NCBI GenBank assembly: GCA_904420215.1
Contig: CAJFUR010000090.1
Span: 1 to 43,218, forward strand
Direction of reading: 5' to 3'
Origin: an uncultured Eggerthellaceae bacterium
GTDB taxonomy: Bacteria; Actinomycetota; Coriobacteriia; Coriobacteriales; Eggerthellaceae
DNA: 43,218 bases
Below the pieces are notes generated by a model, which worked only from the letters and a program-made list of their open reading frames with translations, was not told where the DNA came from and searched no databases. A program made the translations under genes and the position numbers. Shown here piece after piece: positions 24,088 through 32,082 of the stretch (position 1 is the first letter of the stretch; each line of letters opens with the position of its first letter).

Positions 24088-24462
24088 ATGAGCGAGACGT
24101 TGAAATTGGCCGTGCCCACCATGGGCAAGGCGGGGCTTGACAGCGAGCGCAGCGGGCACTTCGGCCACTGCGACTGCTTCACCATCGTGGACATCGAGGA
24201 CGGCGAGATCAAGCAGGTGTCCGAACTGGCGAACCCGCCGCACGAGGAAGGCGGCTGCCTGCGCCCGGTGAAGCTTCTGGCCGACGCCGGCGTGCAGGGC
24301 ATCGTGGCGGCCGGCATGGGCATGCGCCCGATGATGGGCTTCCACGACGCGGGCATTGCGGTGTACTTCGACAACCAGACGCCGAACGTGGGCGACGTGG
24401 CCAAGATGGTGGCCGCCGGCCAAGTTCCCACCATGGGTCCGGAGCACGCCTGCCACCACTAG
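24088..24462 (+). CDS. NifX/NifB-type dinitrogenase iron-molybdenum cofactor domain protein
   Basis: The product (124 residues) starts at ATG 24088 behind AAAGAGGGAG. It is a single Nif-cofactor-type domain: KLAVPTMGKAGLDSERSGHF, GHCDCFTIVDIEDGEIKQVS, then HEEGGCLRPVKLLADAGVQG and GIVAAGMGMRPMMGFHDAGI. It ends in a His/Cys tail (GPEHACHH). No nitrogenase genes are present. Stand-alone members of this family occur widely in anaerobes and are thought to bind or carry Fe-S or Fe-Mo clusters. A metal or cluster-trafficking role is likely; the client is unknown. Confidence 0.88.
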   Translation: MSETLKLAVPTMGKAGLDSERSGHFGHCDCFTIVDIEDGEIKQVSELANPPHEEGGCLRPVKLLADAGVQGIVAAGMGMRPMMGFHDAGIAVYFDNQTPNVGDVAKMVAAGQVPTMGPEHACHH

Positions 24463-24623
24463 GGCGTGCGGGTTGGAAAATCCCCTTTGCGGCGGCGATT
24501 GCCGGAAACGCTTTCGCTGCCGTGGCAGAAAAGGCGGTGCGTGCCATTCGGCGCGCCCGCCTTTTCGCATGCTCGTGCAAATTGGCGAACGGGCCGCGCG
24601 GGGCGCGGGGCTGGCGGGTTCAG

Positions 24624-25550
24624 TCACTCTCCCACGAAAAGCACCCCTTCGACGGATTCGATACCCATTGCGTCGAGGATGTCTCGAAAATCGACAACGC
24701 TCAGGTCGTTGGCGATTCCGAGCAAAAGCGTCACGATTTCCTTCGTCATGCGCAGGGTTTCGCTCTTTGGGAGGACGATACCCAGATCAGAAACCATATC
24801 CGCTATGCTCACGCTTTTCGACGGCGACACTCTTGCACAGTAAAGCCGCTCGTCGTGGGCGCATATGTTCCTGAAATCCTTTATGTGGTCATAGGCGAGC
24901 CGCAGTTTTCGTTCGCTTATTCTTAGTGGCTTTTCGTGGGTTTCGGCATACAGATCAGAAAAGTGCCTCGCTATGGTGTTTCTCATGGACTCGTTTTGGA
25001 AATCGTAGAACTTGAATGTCTGACCGAGAGTCATGTATCTCATCAAAACCCACAGCGGCACCTCGTCGTGGTTGCTTCTGTAGTGTTCTAGATATGCCTT
25101 GCTTCTGGGCGTTTTTCTGGGGTTTCTCCCAAGCGCCGTCTTGAAGTCGGAGATCAGTCCATCTATCCAGTGTTCGTACCTGTCGTCATGGCGATAGTTG
25201 TCTTTGTTCAGGTACGGCTCCGTTTCGTCTGCGTGGGCTTCCGAGAACCGGTATGCGCATGCGGTTTTAAGCGTCGCTTCGGCGATGGAAAAATAGCGGA
25301 GCATCACTAGCCGCAGATCTCTGTCGAACGAGTACAGCCGGTGGATTTCGGTGAAAGTCGCACCGGGTTTGTAGGCGTCGCTACCGGCTGTGGTCGAGGC
25401 CTTCTTGTCGAGTAACGGGTCTTTGTACCCGTTAATAACAGAGTAGTACCCCTCGCGCTTGAGCACTTGCACGGTGAGGGCGTCGGTGCGCATCCCTCTC
25501 GATTCGAGGATGGCAACCTGTTCTTCAAAGGTTTTGAACGGCTTGTCCAT
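24624..25550 (-). CDS. Abi family protein (AbiD/AbiF-like, HEPN-type)
   Basis: The product (308 residues) starts at the ATG at 25550 (minus strand) behind GGAGGAAGA. The N-terminus matches the Abi_2 family (FKTFEEQVAILESRGM; LKREGYYSVINGYKDPLL). Further on come EIHRLYSFDRDLRLVMLRYF and the conserved HEPN-like RX4H motif in KDFRNICAHDERLY. Proteins of this family abort phage infection, probably by cleaving RNA. No partner gene adjoins it. Its composition is less GC-rich than the flanks, as expected for a defence gene gained by transfer. Confidence 0.88.
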   Translation of the reverse strand: MDKPFKTFEEQVAILESRGMRTDALTVQVLKREGYYSVINGYKDPLLDKKASTTAGSDAYKPGATFTEIHRLYSFDRDLRLVMLRYFSIAEATLKTACAYRFSEAHADETEPYLNKDNYRHDDRYEHWIDGLISDFKTALGRNPRKTPRSKAYLEHYRSNHDEVPLWVLMRYMTLGQTFKFYDFQNESMRNTIARHFSDLYAETHEKPLRISERKLRLAYDHIKDFRNICAHDERLYCARVSPSKSVSIADMVSDLGIVLPKSETLRMTKEIVTLLLGIANDLSVVDFRDILDAMGIESVEGVLFVGE

Positions 25551-25566
25551 TCTTCCTCCAGAGACG

Positions 25567-25592
25567 CGAGAACCGCCTTGCGGCGGTCCTCG
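25567..25592. promoter_or_regulatory. Hairpin in the Abi gene leader
   Basis: GCGAGAACCGCC and GGCGGTCCTCGC form a 12-bp stem with one mismatch just upstream of the Abi start. A TTGACT at about 25660-25665 on the minus strand could be part of its promoter. The rest of 25551-25950 shows no gene, only a short GATTCAGGC/GAATCAGGC duplication near 25745. Confidence 0.4.
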
Positions 25593-25950
25593 CGGGCCGC
25601 GCCGGACGTACCGTCGCGCAACCTCATCACGTTGTCTACTTTACTTCCCAGCGCTGAATCAGTCAATTGCACCGAGTAAAAACATTCAGCATTTTCGGTG
25701 AAAATATCGAAGCTAGAATGCATAACAGGGTGCGAGCGAGTTGCGATTCAGGCGAATCAGGCGAAGGTTGTGCCCGCTGGCGACGAAAGCCTGCATGCGC
25801 CCATGAGATGCTTGGCCGAAGGCGTAGACACTTTTGTTCGGCCTGCGGCCCTGCGCCGCAGTTGTGGCGCGGTTGCGGCGGGGCTGTGCGGGTGCGGGGT
25901 TGGCGGGGCACTTGTGCTATGCTTCTTTCCGAAACGCGAAAGGGGCTTGT

Positions 25951-28830
25951 GTGGCGCAGGAAGCACGGAAGGGCATCTACCGCTTGAAGCGGGCGGGCGG
26001 CTTGTTGGGCGCGGGGAAACTCGTCCTGTCCGACGCCGTGCCGCCTTGCGTCGCGCCGCCTTGCGCCGTGCCGCCCGCCGCCGCGCTGCCTAACGTCCCG
26101 CCGTCCGACGAGGCGGCGGGCACGGCGCAAGGCGGCAGTCGCGGTGTCGGGGCGGCTCCAGCGTCTGTCTCGGCGCAGGCCCCAGTTCCGGCCGCATCGC
26201 AGCCCGCCCCGCCGCAGACGGCGGGTCCCGCCAGCGCGCCCGCCTCGGCATACGGCTGGGTCGTCGGCGCGCATCCCGCCCCGCGCCGCAACGACCGCTA
26301 TCTTGTGGAATTCCTGTCGGAAACCGAATACCGCCTGTTGGCTTACGCCGACCGCTACGGCCGCGCGTTCTCCACCGACGCGCCTTTTTCCGCGCCGCCC
26401 GCCCGCGAGCCGGACGTGGAGCTGGTTGACGATGCCAAGCAGCCCGAAGCGGGCGTGCGCCAAGGGAGCGTGCAGGTGCGCGATGCGGACGGCACGCGCC
26501 GGCAGGTGGCGCAGTACCGCTGCGCGAAGGGGCGCTACGAACTGTTCGACTCCTGGTACGACTTCGGCGCGCACGCCCAGAACCTCACCTACGACCAGGC
26601 GCTCGCGCGCTGCTACTTCGCCTTCGTCCACCGGCCCGCCCTGTGCGGCGTGGCCGTTCCCGACAGCGGCTTGGAGTTCGTGTTCCGCAGCCTGCTGGAA
26701 GGCCCGCCGCTTGCCGCGATGCGCGGCATCGTGTGCAAGGTGCGCTCGGCCGAGCGCGACGCGGCCATGCGCCCGCCTGCGCTCGCGCGCTGCGTGGCGG
26801 ACTGGCTGGTGGAGGCCGGCTTGGACGAGGTGCTTGCCGCAACGGGGCACGCCGCAACGGATGCGGCGGGCGACTTCGGGCAGCTGGGGCTGGAGGAGCT
26901 TGCGCAGGAACACGGCAGCGAGCCATTGCGCCTGGTGCAGACCGCGCGCTACGCCGACACGTTCTACCTTGGCGTGGAAGACGAGTCCGCGCCCGTTTCC
27001 CCGCACCACGTGTGGGCGCTCGAGGCGGCCCTGAACCGCTTCCTGCTGATCACAGAAAGGCTCGTTGGCGAAGAAGCGCTTGCAGACGAGGCCAAGTGCG
27101 CGTTCTGGGACACCCGCCTGCGGGAGACGATTGCGCTGCAGGCATGCGACATCCTTGGCACGAGGGACGCCGAGCAGGCGAAGGATGCGGGCGAATGGCA
27201 GCTGAGGGAGCACATGGGCACGGTGATGGAGAAGCTGCGCCTGCCCTTCCGCTTCGCCGCCGACATGCGCGCCGACGTTGCGGCGGGCGTGGTGGCTTTC
27301 GACGTGACGGCGCCCGACGCGGGGCTCATGCCGCGCCGCCGTTGGAATGCGGAACTGGCCCGTTGGGTGGAGGCGACCGACGCCGAACGCGAGCTGCAGG
27401 CGTTGCGCTATGCCGAGCGTCTGGGGCTGGCGCTTGCCATGGAGGCGTTTTACGGCGCCGGGGCCATAGAGCGCGTCGTCGTGACGGCACGCCCTCTCCA
27501 ACAGGACGTTCCTTGGTACCAGGTGGAGTTTCCGCGCGCGGCGCTTGCCGGCGACGCCTCGCTGCAGGCGGTTTCCACCAACCCTGCGGTGTTGTTCGCG
27601 TCGTGCGGCGCCGTCTTCGGCGCCGATGCCGCCCGCGCGGCCGAGGCGCCGTTCGCCGCAGTGGAAAAGCTGCCTTCCGCCGCGGCGCGCCGCAGCCTGC
27701 CCGAGGTGGGCACGGTGCGGCTTTCCGCTGCCGAGCAGGAGGCGCTTGGCGCGCGCACGCCTTTCGACCTGCGGATAAGCTACGACGCCGTGCTGCGCCA
27801 CGCGGGCGAGCAGGCCGCCGAGGCGGTGGTGCGCACGCAAAGCGCCACCGAGGCCATACGGGCCGTTCGGGCCATGCAGGACGAAACCGACGAGCCGCTG
27901 GTGTACGAGGCCTGCACCCGGCTCATGACGGCGCTTGCGGAGGGCAGCGTGGACGCCGGCGACCAGAATGCCCTCGTGGCGCGCTTTCTGGGCGAGGACC
28001 CCTTCGCGGCGGCGCTCGCGCGGGCGCGCGCGGCGGCAAAGCGCGACCCGGCAGAGGCGGCGTCGCTGTTGGCCGAGGTCATTGCGGAGGCCGAGGCCAG
28101 CCTGCGCTTCGCCGACAACGCGGAAACGGTGCACCGCATGTTCGACTCCTATGCCGCGCGCGTGGTGTACAACGTCACGTGCGCGCGCGAGGGGGCAGAC
28201 GCCGGCAAGCGGGTGGAGCTTCTGCCGGCAACGCTTCTGCTGTGCTACTTGGAATCGGTGAGGCTTCTGGAGGAGTCGTTCGCCCATGCCGACGAGGCGC
28301 TGCGCTGCGGGGTGCGCTGCATGGAGGCGGCGCCCACCTTCTCGGCGGCGTTCCGGCAGACGGCGCGGGCGTACATGCTGGTGGGCGACTTGGAAAGCGC
28401 CGCCGCCGCGCTCACGGCGTGCCTGCGCCGCGCCCTGCAGCCAGAGGAGATCGCCATTGCGTATTACCAGCTGGCCTACGTGGAATGGAAGGCCGGGCGT
28501 TTGGACGCCGGCGTTGCCTGCTACCTGAAGTCCATCATGACCTCGCCGGTGTTCGGCGCGCAATCCACCGTGGAGCTGCAGGAGCTGCTGCGCGAGCGCG
28601 GCGCCCGCCTGGTTCCGCGCGACGAAGTGGACGCCGTGCTTGGCGCCGCCGGCATTCCGGTGGCGCCGCAGGAGGGCCTGCTCGACCACGTGGACGCCGC
28701 CATCCGCGCTTCCGTGGACGCGGGCATGTTCGCGGTGGCGCGCTCGCTGCTTGCGCTGCGCCTGCACTATCGGCCAGACGATGCCTTGGTGAACGTGCTT
28801 CGCTCTTTGGAGGTTCCTGCGCTACAATAG
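25951..28830 (+). CDS. Large TPR-containing protein of unknown function
   Basis: The product (959 residues) probably starts at GTG 25951 behind AAAGGGG; the upstream open frame is low-complexity. Residues 25-110 are Ala/Pro-rich and disordered. The middle is a large domain I do not recognise (YLVEFLSETEYRLLAYADRY; YELFDSWYDFGAHAQNLTYD). The C-terminal 250 residues form helical repeats of TPR type (LLPATLLLCYLESVRLLEES; AFRQTARAYMLVGDLESAAA; AYYQLAYVEWKAGRLDAGVA). There is no signal peptide or membrane helix, so it is probably cytoplasmic. hisS follows about 210 bp downstream in the same direction. Confidence 0.8.
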   Translation: MAQEARKGIYRLKRAGGLLGAGKLVLSDAVPPCVAPPCAVPPAAALPNVPPSDEAAGTAQGGSRGVGAAPASVSAQAPVPAASQPAPPQTAGPASAPASAYGWVVGAHPAPRRNDRYLVEFLSETEYRLLAYADRYGRAFSTDAPFSAPPAREPDVELVDDAKQPEAGVRQGSVQVRDADGTRRQVAQYRCAKGRYELFDSWYDFGAHAQNLTYDQALARCYFAFVHRPALCGVAVPDSGLEFVFRSLLEGPPLAAMRGIVCKVRSAERDAAMRPPALARCVADWLVEAGLDEVLAATGHAATDAAGDFGQLGLEELAQEHGSEPLRLVQTARYADTFYLGVEDESAPVSPHHVWALEAALNRFLLITERLVGEEALADEAKCAFWDTRLRETIALQACDILGTRDAEQAKDAGEWQLREHMGTVMEKLRLPFRFAADMRADVAAGVVAFDVTAPDAGLMPRRRWNAELARWVEATDAERELQALRYAERLGLALAMEAFYGAGAIERVVVTARPLQQDVPWYQVEFPRAALAGDASLQAVSTNPAVLFASCGAVFGADAARAAEAPFAAVEKLPSAAARRSLPEVGTVRLSAAEQEALGARTPFDLRISYDAVLRHAGEQAAEAVVRTQSATEAIRAVRAMQDETDEPLVYEACTRLMTALAEGSVDAGDQNALVARFLGEDPFAAALARARAAAKRDPAEAASLLAEVIAEAEASLRFADNAETVHRMFDSYAARVVYNVTCAREGADAGKRVELLPATLLLCYLESVRLLEESFAHADEALRCGVRCMEAAPTFSAAFRQTARAYMLVGDLESAAAALTACLRRALQPEEIAIAYYQLAYVEWKAGRLDAGVACYLKSIMTSPVFGAQSTVELQELLRERGARLVPRDEVDAVLGAAGIPVAPQEGLLDHVDAAIRASVDAGMFAVARSLLALRLHYRPDDALVNVLRSLEVPALQ

Positions 28831-29042
28831 CGCGGTGCCGTTTGACGCGAAGGCGCGGACACGGGTCCTGCAGCGGGGCATCCGGCGGGGACGCCCGGCA
28901 GGGAGGCGCCGCCGCCCCGGTGCGTGGAAGTGCGGCGCGGCCGGTGTCGGTGCCGTCGGTTGCGCGCTGCCCCGGCAAGGCGGCGCCGCGCCGGCGCAAT
29001 GCCGCCTGAACCAATGCCGCTTGAACGAAAGAAGGATGACGC

Positions 29043-30347
29043 ATGGCTATCCAAGCTCCCGAGGGAACGAAGGACATGCTGCCTGACGAGGCGGCGTTCT
29101 GGACGCAGTTCAAGAACACGGCGGCGGAGGTGTTCGGCCGCTACGGCTATGCGCCCATCGAGACGCCGCTGTTCGAGCAGACGGAGCTGTTCGTGCGCGG
29201 CATCGGCGAGGCCACCGACGTGGTGTCGAAGGAGATGTTCACGGCCATTTCGGGCGAGAACCTGAAGAAGCTGCTGGACGGCGGCACGCTGCGCGCGAAA
29301 AGCCGCCTGTCGCTGCGTCCCGAGGGCACGGCCGGCGTGGTGCGCGCCGTGGTGCAGCACGACCTGGTGCCGCAGGGCGCGGCGCCCGTCAAACTCATGT
29401 ACGCCGGCCCGATGTTCCGTGCCGAGCGTCCGCAGAAGGGCCGCCAGCGCCAGTTCAACCAAGTGGGCATCGAGTGCTTGGGGGCGGAAGAACCCACGGT
29501 GGACGCCGAGGCCATCATCATGCTGATGCAGTTCTACGCGGCGGTGGGCATTCCGCAAGACGCCATGCGCCTGCTGGTGAACTCCATGGGCTGCGACGCG
29601 TGCCGTCCGGCCTACCGCGAAAAGGTGCGCGCGTACCTGCAGGAGCACGCCGATGTGCTGTGCGACGCGTGCCAGGGCCGCGCCGAGACGAACCCCCTGC
29701 GCGCCTTCGACTGCAAGAACCCCGACTGCGCGCGCATCATGGCGGACGCCCCGAAGATCACCGACTGCTTGTGCGACGACTGCCGCGCGCACTACCAGGC
29801 GGTGAAGGACCTGTTGGCGCAGGCCGGCGTGGCGTTCGTGGAAGACCCCACGCTGGTGCGCGGGCTGGACTACTATACGCGCACGGTGTTCGAGGTGCAG
29901 GTGGTGGACGGCTTGGGCGCCCAGAACGCCATCGGCGGCGGCGGGCGCTACGACAAGCTTACCGAGGAAGTGGGCGGGCGCCCCACGCCCGGTTTGGGGT
30001 TCGCGCTCGGCTACGAGCGCTGCCTGCTGGCGCTGCAGGCAGCCGGGGCGGAATTCCCCGCGCCCGAGCGGTGCGCGGTGTTCGTGGCCTGCGTGGACGA
30101 AACCGTGCGCGCGCAGGCGTTCGCACTGGTGCAGGCATGCCGCAATGCGGGTGCGCGCGCCGACATGGACCACCAGCGCCGCAGCCTGAAAAGCCAGTTC
30201 AAGCTTGCCGACAAGCTGGGCGCCCGCCACGTGTGCGTGCTGGGGCCCGACGAAGTGGCGGCCGGCAGCGTGACGCTGCGCGACATGCAGACCCACGAGG
30301 AGCGCATGGTGCCCCTCGCCGAGGTTCCTTCCCTGGTGGTTGGGTAG
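29043..30347 (+). CDS. hisS: Histidyl-tRNA synthetase
   Basis: The product (434 residues) starts at ATG 29043 behind AAAGAAGG. Class II motifs are intact: motif 2 in MFRAERPQKGRQRQFNQVGI, the histidine loop LVRGLDYYTRTVFE, GGGGRYDKLTEEVGGRPTPG, and motif 3 in GLGFALGYER. The C-terminal anticodon-binding domain is present (DHQRRSLKSQFKLADKLGAR). Length is normal for the family. The upstream 28831-29042 gap has no T-box motif. The 3' end is partly repeated downstream (30385-30419). Confidence 0.97.
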   Translation: MAIQAPEGTKDMLPDEAAFWTQFKNTAAEVFGRYGYAPIETPLFEQTELFVRGIGEATDVVSKEMFTAISGENLKKLLDGGTLRAKSRLSLRPEGTAGVVRAVVQHDLVPQGAAPVKLMYAGPMFRAERPQKGRQRQFNQVGIECLGAEEPTVDAEAIIMLMQFYAAVGIPQDAMRLLVNSMGCDACRPAYREKVRAYLQEHADVLCDACQGRAETNPLRAFDCKNPDCARIMADAPKITDCLCDDCRAHYQAVKDLLAQAGVAFVEDPTLVRGLDYYTRTVFEVQVVDGLGAQNAIGGGGRYDKLTEEVGGRPTPGLGFALGYERCLLALQAAGAEFPAPERCAVFVACVDETVRAQAFALVQACRNAGARADMDHQRRSLKSQFKLADKLGARHVCVLGPDEVAAGSVTLRDMQTHEERMVPLAEVPSLVVG

Positions 30348-30419
30348 TCCGAACGACCCGGGCATTGCGGTTGACCCCGGCGGCCTTGCCGAGGCTCCCT
30401 CCTTGGGAGTTGGGCAGTC
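30315..30419 (+). repeat. Diverged duplication of the hisS 3' end
   Basis: CTCGCCGAGGTTCCTTCCCT continuing to 30349 (end of hisS, with its TAG) and CTTGCCGAGGCTCCCTCCTT continuing to 30419 match at 28 of 35 positions. The second copy has CAG in place of the stop and lies 70 bp further on, out of frame with hisS. Confidence 0.6.
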
Positions 30420-30516
30420 GCGCGGCGTGCTTGCCCCCCGATGCGTTCCGATTTCTGGAGTGCCGTTTGAGGCGGTTGGCGCATGCATGACGATATCATG
30501 CGTTTCGCACAATCCG

Positions 30517-30545
30517 TTGCAAAACATGAGAAATGCAGGTATACT
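30517..30545 (+). promoter_or_regulatory. Promoter of the toxin-antitoxin operon
   Basis: TTGCAA (30517-30522), a 17-bp spacer and TATACT (30540-30545) form a good sigma70-type promoter. It leaves a leader of about 320 nt before the antitoxin start, which is long for such an operon. Confidence 0.65.
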
Positions 30546-30795
30546 ACATGCTAGAAAGCGTGCCGGAGGGCGCGCGGTTGGCGATTGCCGCGCGGGACGG
30601 CCACCGTGGCGGCTGGCGATGCGTGGCGCGTGGTTTGTGCTGTGCGGTTGGCTCCGGCTGCTGCGACGCTGCGACGCTGCGTGGCTCGCGGCGAGTGGCG
30701 CGCGGCGCACGTCGCATGGCGAGTGACGCGCAGCTTGTGGCCGGAGGCCGCTGCGGCTTCGCGCGGCGCATGACGTGCAGCCGGCGGCGGTGATC

Positions 30796-30859
30796 GGCGA
30801 TCGATCGGCGAGCGACTGGCAATCGGCGGCAATCGACCGGCAAACGACGGCAAACGACT
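30796..30859 (+). repeat. 10-11-nt tandem repeats running into the antitoxin ribosome site
   Basis: Six degenerate units follow one another: GGCGATCGATC, GGCGAGCGACT, GGCAATCGGC, GGCAATCGACC, GGCAAACGAC, GGCAAACGACT (11, 11, 10, 11, 10 and 11 nt). The next word, GGCAAGGAGGC, contains the ribosome-binding site. The preceding leader (30546-30795) is also repetitive and GC-rich, with GCGACGCT words near 30663, and holds no gene. Confidence 0.65.
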
Positions 30860-30874
30860 GGCAAGGAGGCGGAC

Positions 30875-31279
30875 ATGCCCGCGTTGCAAGTGAGGGACTT
30901 CCCCGATGACCTGTACGAAAAGCTGAAGGCGTGCGCGGCGATGGAGCACCGCAGCGTGGCGCAGCAGACCGTGGCGCTGGTGGAGGAAGGGCTGAGCGCG
31001 CGCGGCGCCTCCCACTACTGGGACGGCGCCGAACTGCGCCGCCTGCGCCCCGAACCCCAGATCTTCGACTTCGACACCGAGGCCGCCCGCGCCGCGCGCA
31101 TCGAGAAGCGCAAGGCCCTGTTCGCGGAATTCGAGAAGCTGAATTGGCGGGGGCCGGTGCCCACCTCGGAAGACATCGTGAACGCCATTCGGGAAGGCCG
31201 CGAGGAACGGGACGAGCGCATGCTCGAAGCTGCAGGTTTCTACGGCGAGTGCGGCGCATCGAAGGCGGTGGGCCAATGA
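30875..31279 (+). CDS. Ribbon-helix-helix antitoxin (FitA/VapB type)
   Basis: The product (134 residues) starts at ATG 30875 behind AAGGAGG. Residues 1-42 are an Arc/FitA-like ribbon-helix-helix DNA-binding domain (MPALQVRDFPDDLYEKLKAC; MEHRSVAQQTVALVEEGL). The C-terminal part (EIRK-type charged helices, then TSEDIVNAIREGREERDERM) should wrap the toxin. Its stop overlaps the toxin ATG (ATGA), the usual coupling of such pairs. It should bind the operon promoter and repress it together with the toxin. Confidence 0.88.
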   Translation: MPALQVRDFPDDLYEKLKACAAMEHRSVAQQTVALVEEGLSARGASHYWDGAELRRLRPEPQIFDFDTEAARAARIEKRKALFAEFEKLNWRGPVPTSEDIVNAIREGREERDERMLEAAGFYGECGASKAVGQ

Positions 31280-31686
31280 TTGTCATCGACTGCAGTGCCG
31301 CCATGGGCATGGTGCGAAAGACGCCGGAGGGAAACGCCCTGTCCGATCTTGCCCTCGACGGCGAAACGGCCATCGCCCCGGATGTCTTCTATGCGGAGTT
31401 GGGGAATGCCCTCTGGGAGTGCGTGCGGTCGGGGGATCTTGGCCGAAGTCAAATAAGGGAGGCGATGGAGGCGGCAATCGGCCTTGTTGACCGCATCTAT
31501 TCCAGCAAAGACATTCTTGCGGAAGCCATTCTGGAAGCGGCGCGTCTGGATCATCCGGTCTACGACATGCTCTACTTCGTGTTGGCGCGGCGCGAGGGCG
31601 CAACGTTGTTCACGCTCGATCGGAAGTTGCAGAACCTGTGCCTGGACAACGGCGTCAACTGCGTTTTCCTCGACAAGGATTTTTAG
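31276..31686 (+). CDS. vapC: PIN-domain ribonuclease toxin (VapC family)
   Basis: The product (136 residues) starts at ATG 31276, overlapping the antitoxin stop by 4 nt. The four acidic residues of the PIN active site are in place: D5 (MIVIDCS), E41 (FYAELGNALW), D97 (HPVYDMLYFVLA) and D115 (LFTLDRKL). VapC toxins are Mg2+-dependent RNases, most of which cut tRNA or rRNA. The pair lies between hisS and aspS. Confidence 0.92.
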   Translation: MIVIDCSAAMGMVRKTPEGNALSDLALDGETAIAPDVFYAELGNALWECVRSGDLGRSQIREAMEAAIGLVDRIYSSKDILAEAILEAARLDHPVYDMLYFVLARREGATLFTLDRKLQNLCLDNGVNCVFLDKDF

Positions 31687-32082
31687 GGGAAACGCCTTTT
31701 GGGAAGAAGGGCGGGTTTCTCGGCAGTCGCTGTTTTGGCCGGCTGTCGATTCCGCCAGTCTCGCTCCTGTCGGGTGGCTTTGGCGTCGCGGGGCATCGCG
31801 GCATGTTTCGGCGTGTCGTTGGCTTTTGCATGAAAAGGGCGCCCGTGGGTTTTGCCTGCCGGCGTTTGCGGGTACAATATACCGGTTTGGATGCGAGCCG
31901 CCTGCACGAACGGGGCCGTCCCAGATGCGGATGGGGTCGCTCCAAGTGGGCGTGAGCCATTTCATGTGGGCGGGGCGTCCCTGTGGAGGACGGTTCAAAC
32001 AAGGGGGCTGTCCCTCATGCGAGTGGGCCGTCCACGCGGGCGGCGGGGCGAATACACGGCACGGAAAGCAAGGAATCGAACC
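31687..32082 (+). other. Leader of aspS with diverged 41-nt repeats
   Basis: There is no credible gene in these 396 bp. TACAAT near 31873 may be a -10 box. Two similar blocks, beginning GGGGCCGTCCCAGATGCGGA (about 31914) and GGGGCTGTCCCTCATGCGAG (about 32006), are roughly three-quarters identical over about 41 nt. A partial third, GGGGCGTCCCTGTGGAGG (about 31974), lies between them. No T-box is seen. Confidence 0.45.

Noticed and set aside
25663-28767. Minus-strand open frame of 1034 codons opposite the TPR gene
   Set aside because: Antisense shadow; the plus-strand product has domain-like composition and a ribosome site, this one has neither.
28831-29042. T-box leader for hisS
   Set aside because: No T-box sequence (GGGTGGNACCGCG-like) and no terminator before hisS; the gap is only GC-rich.
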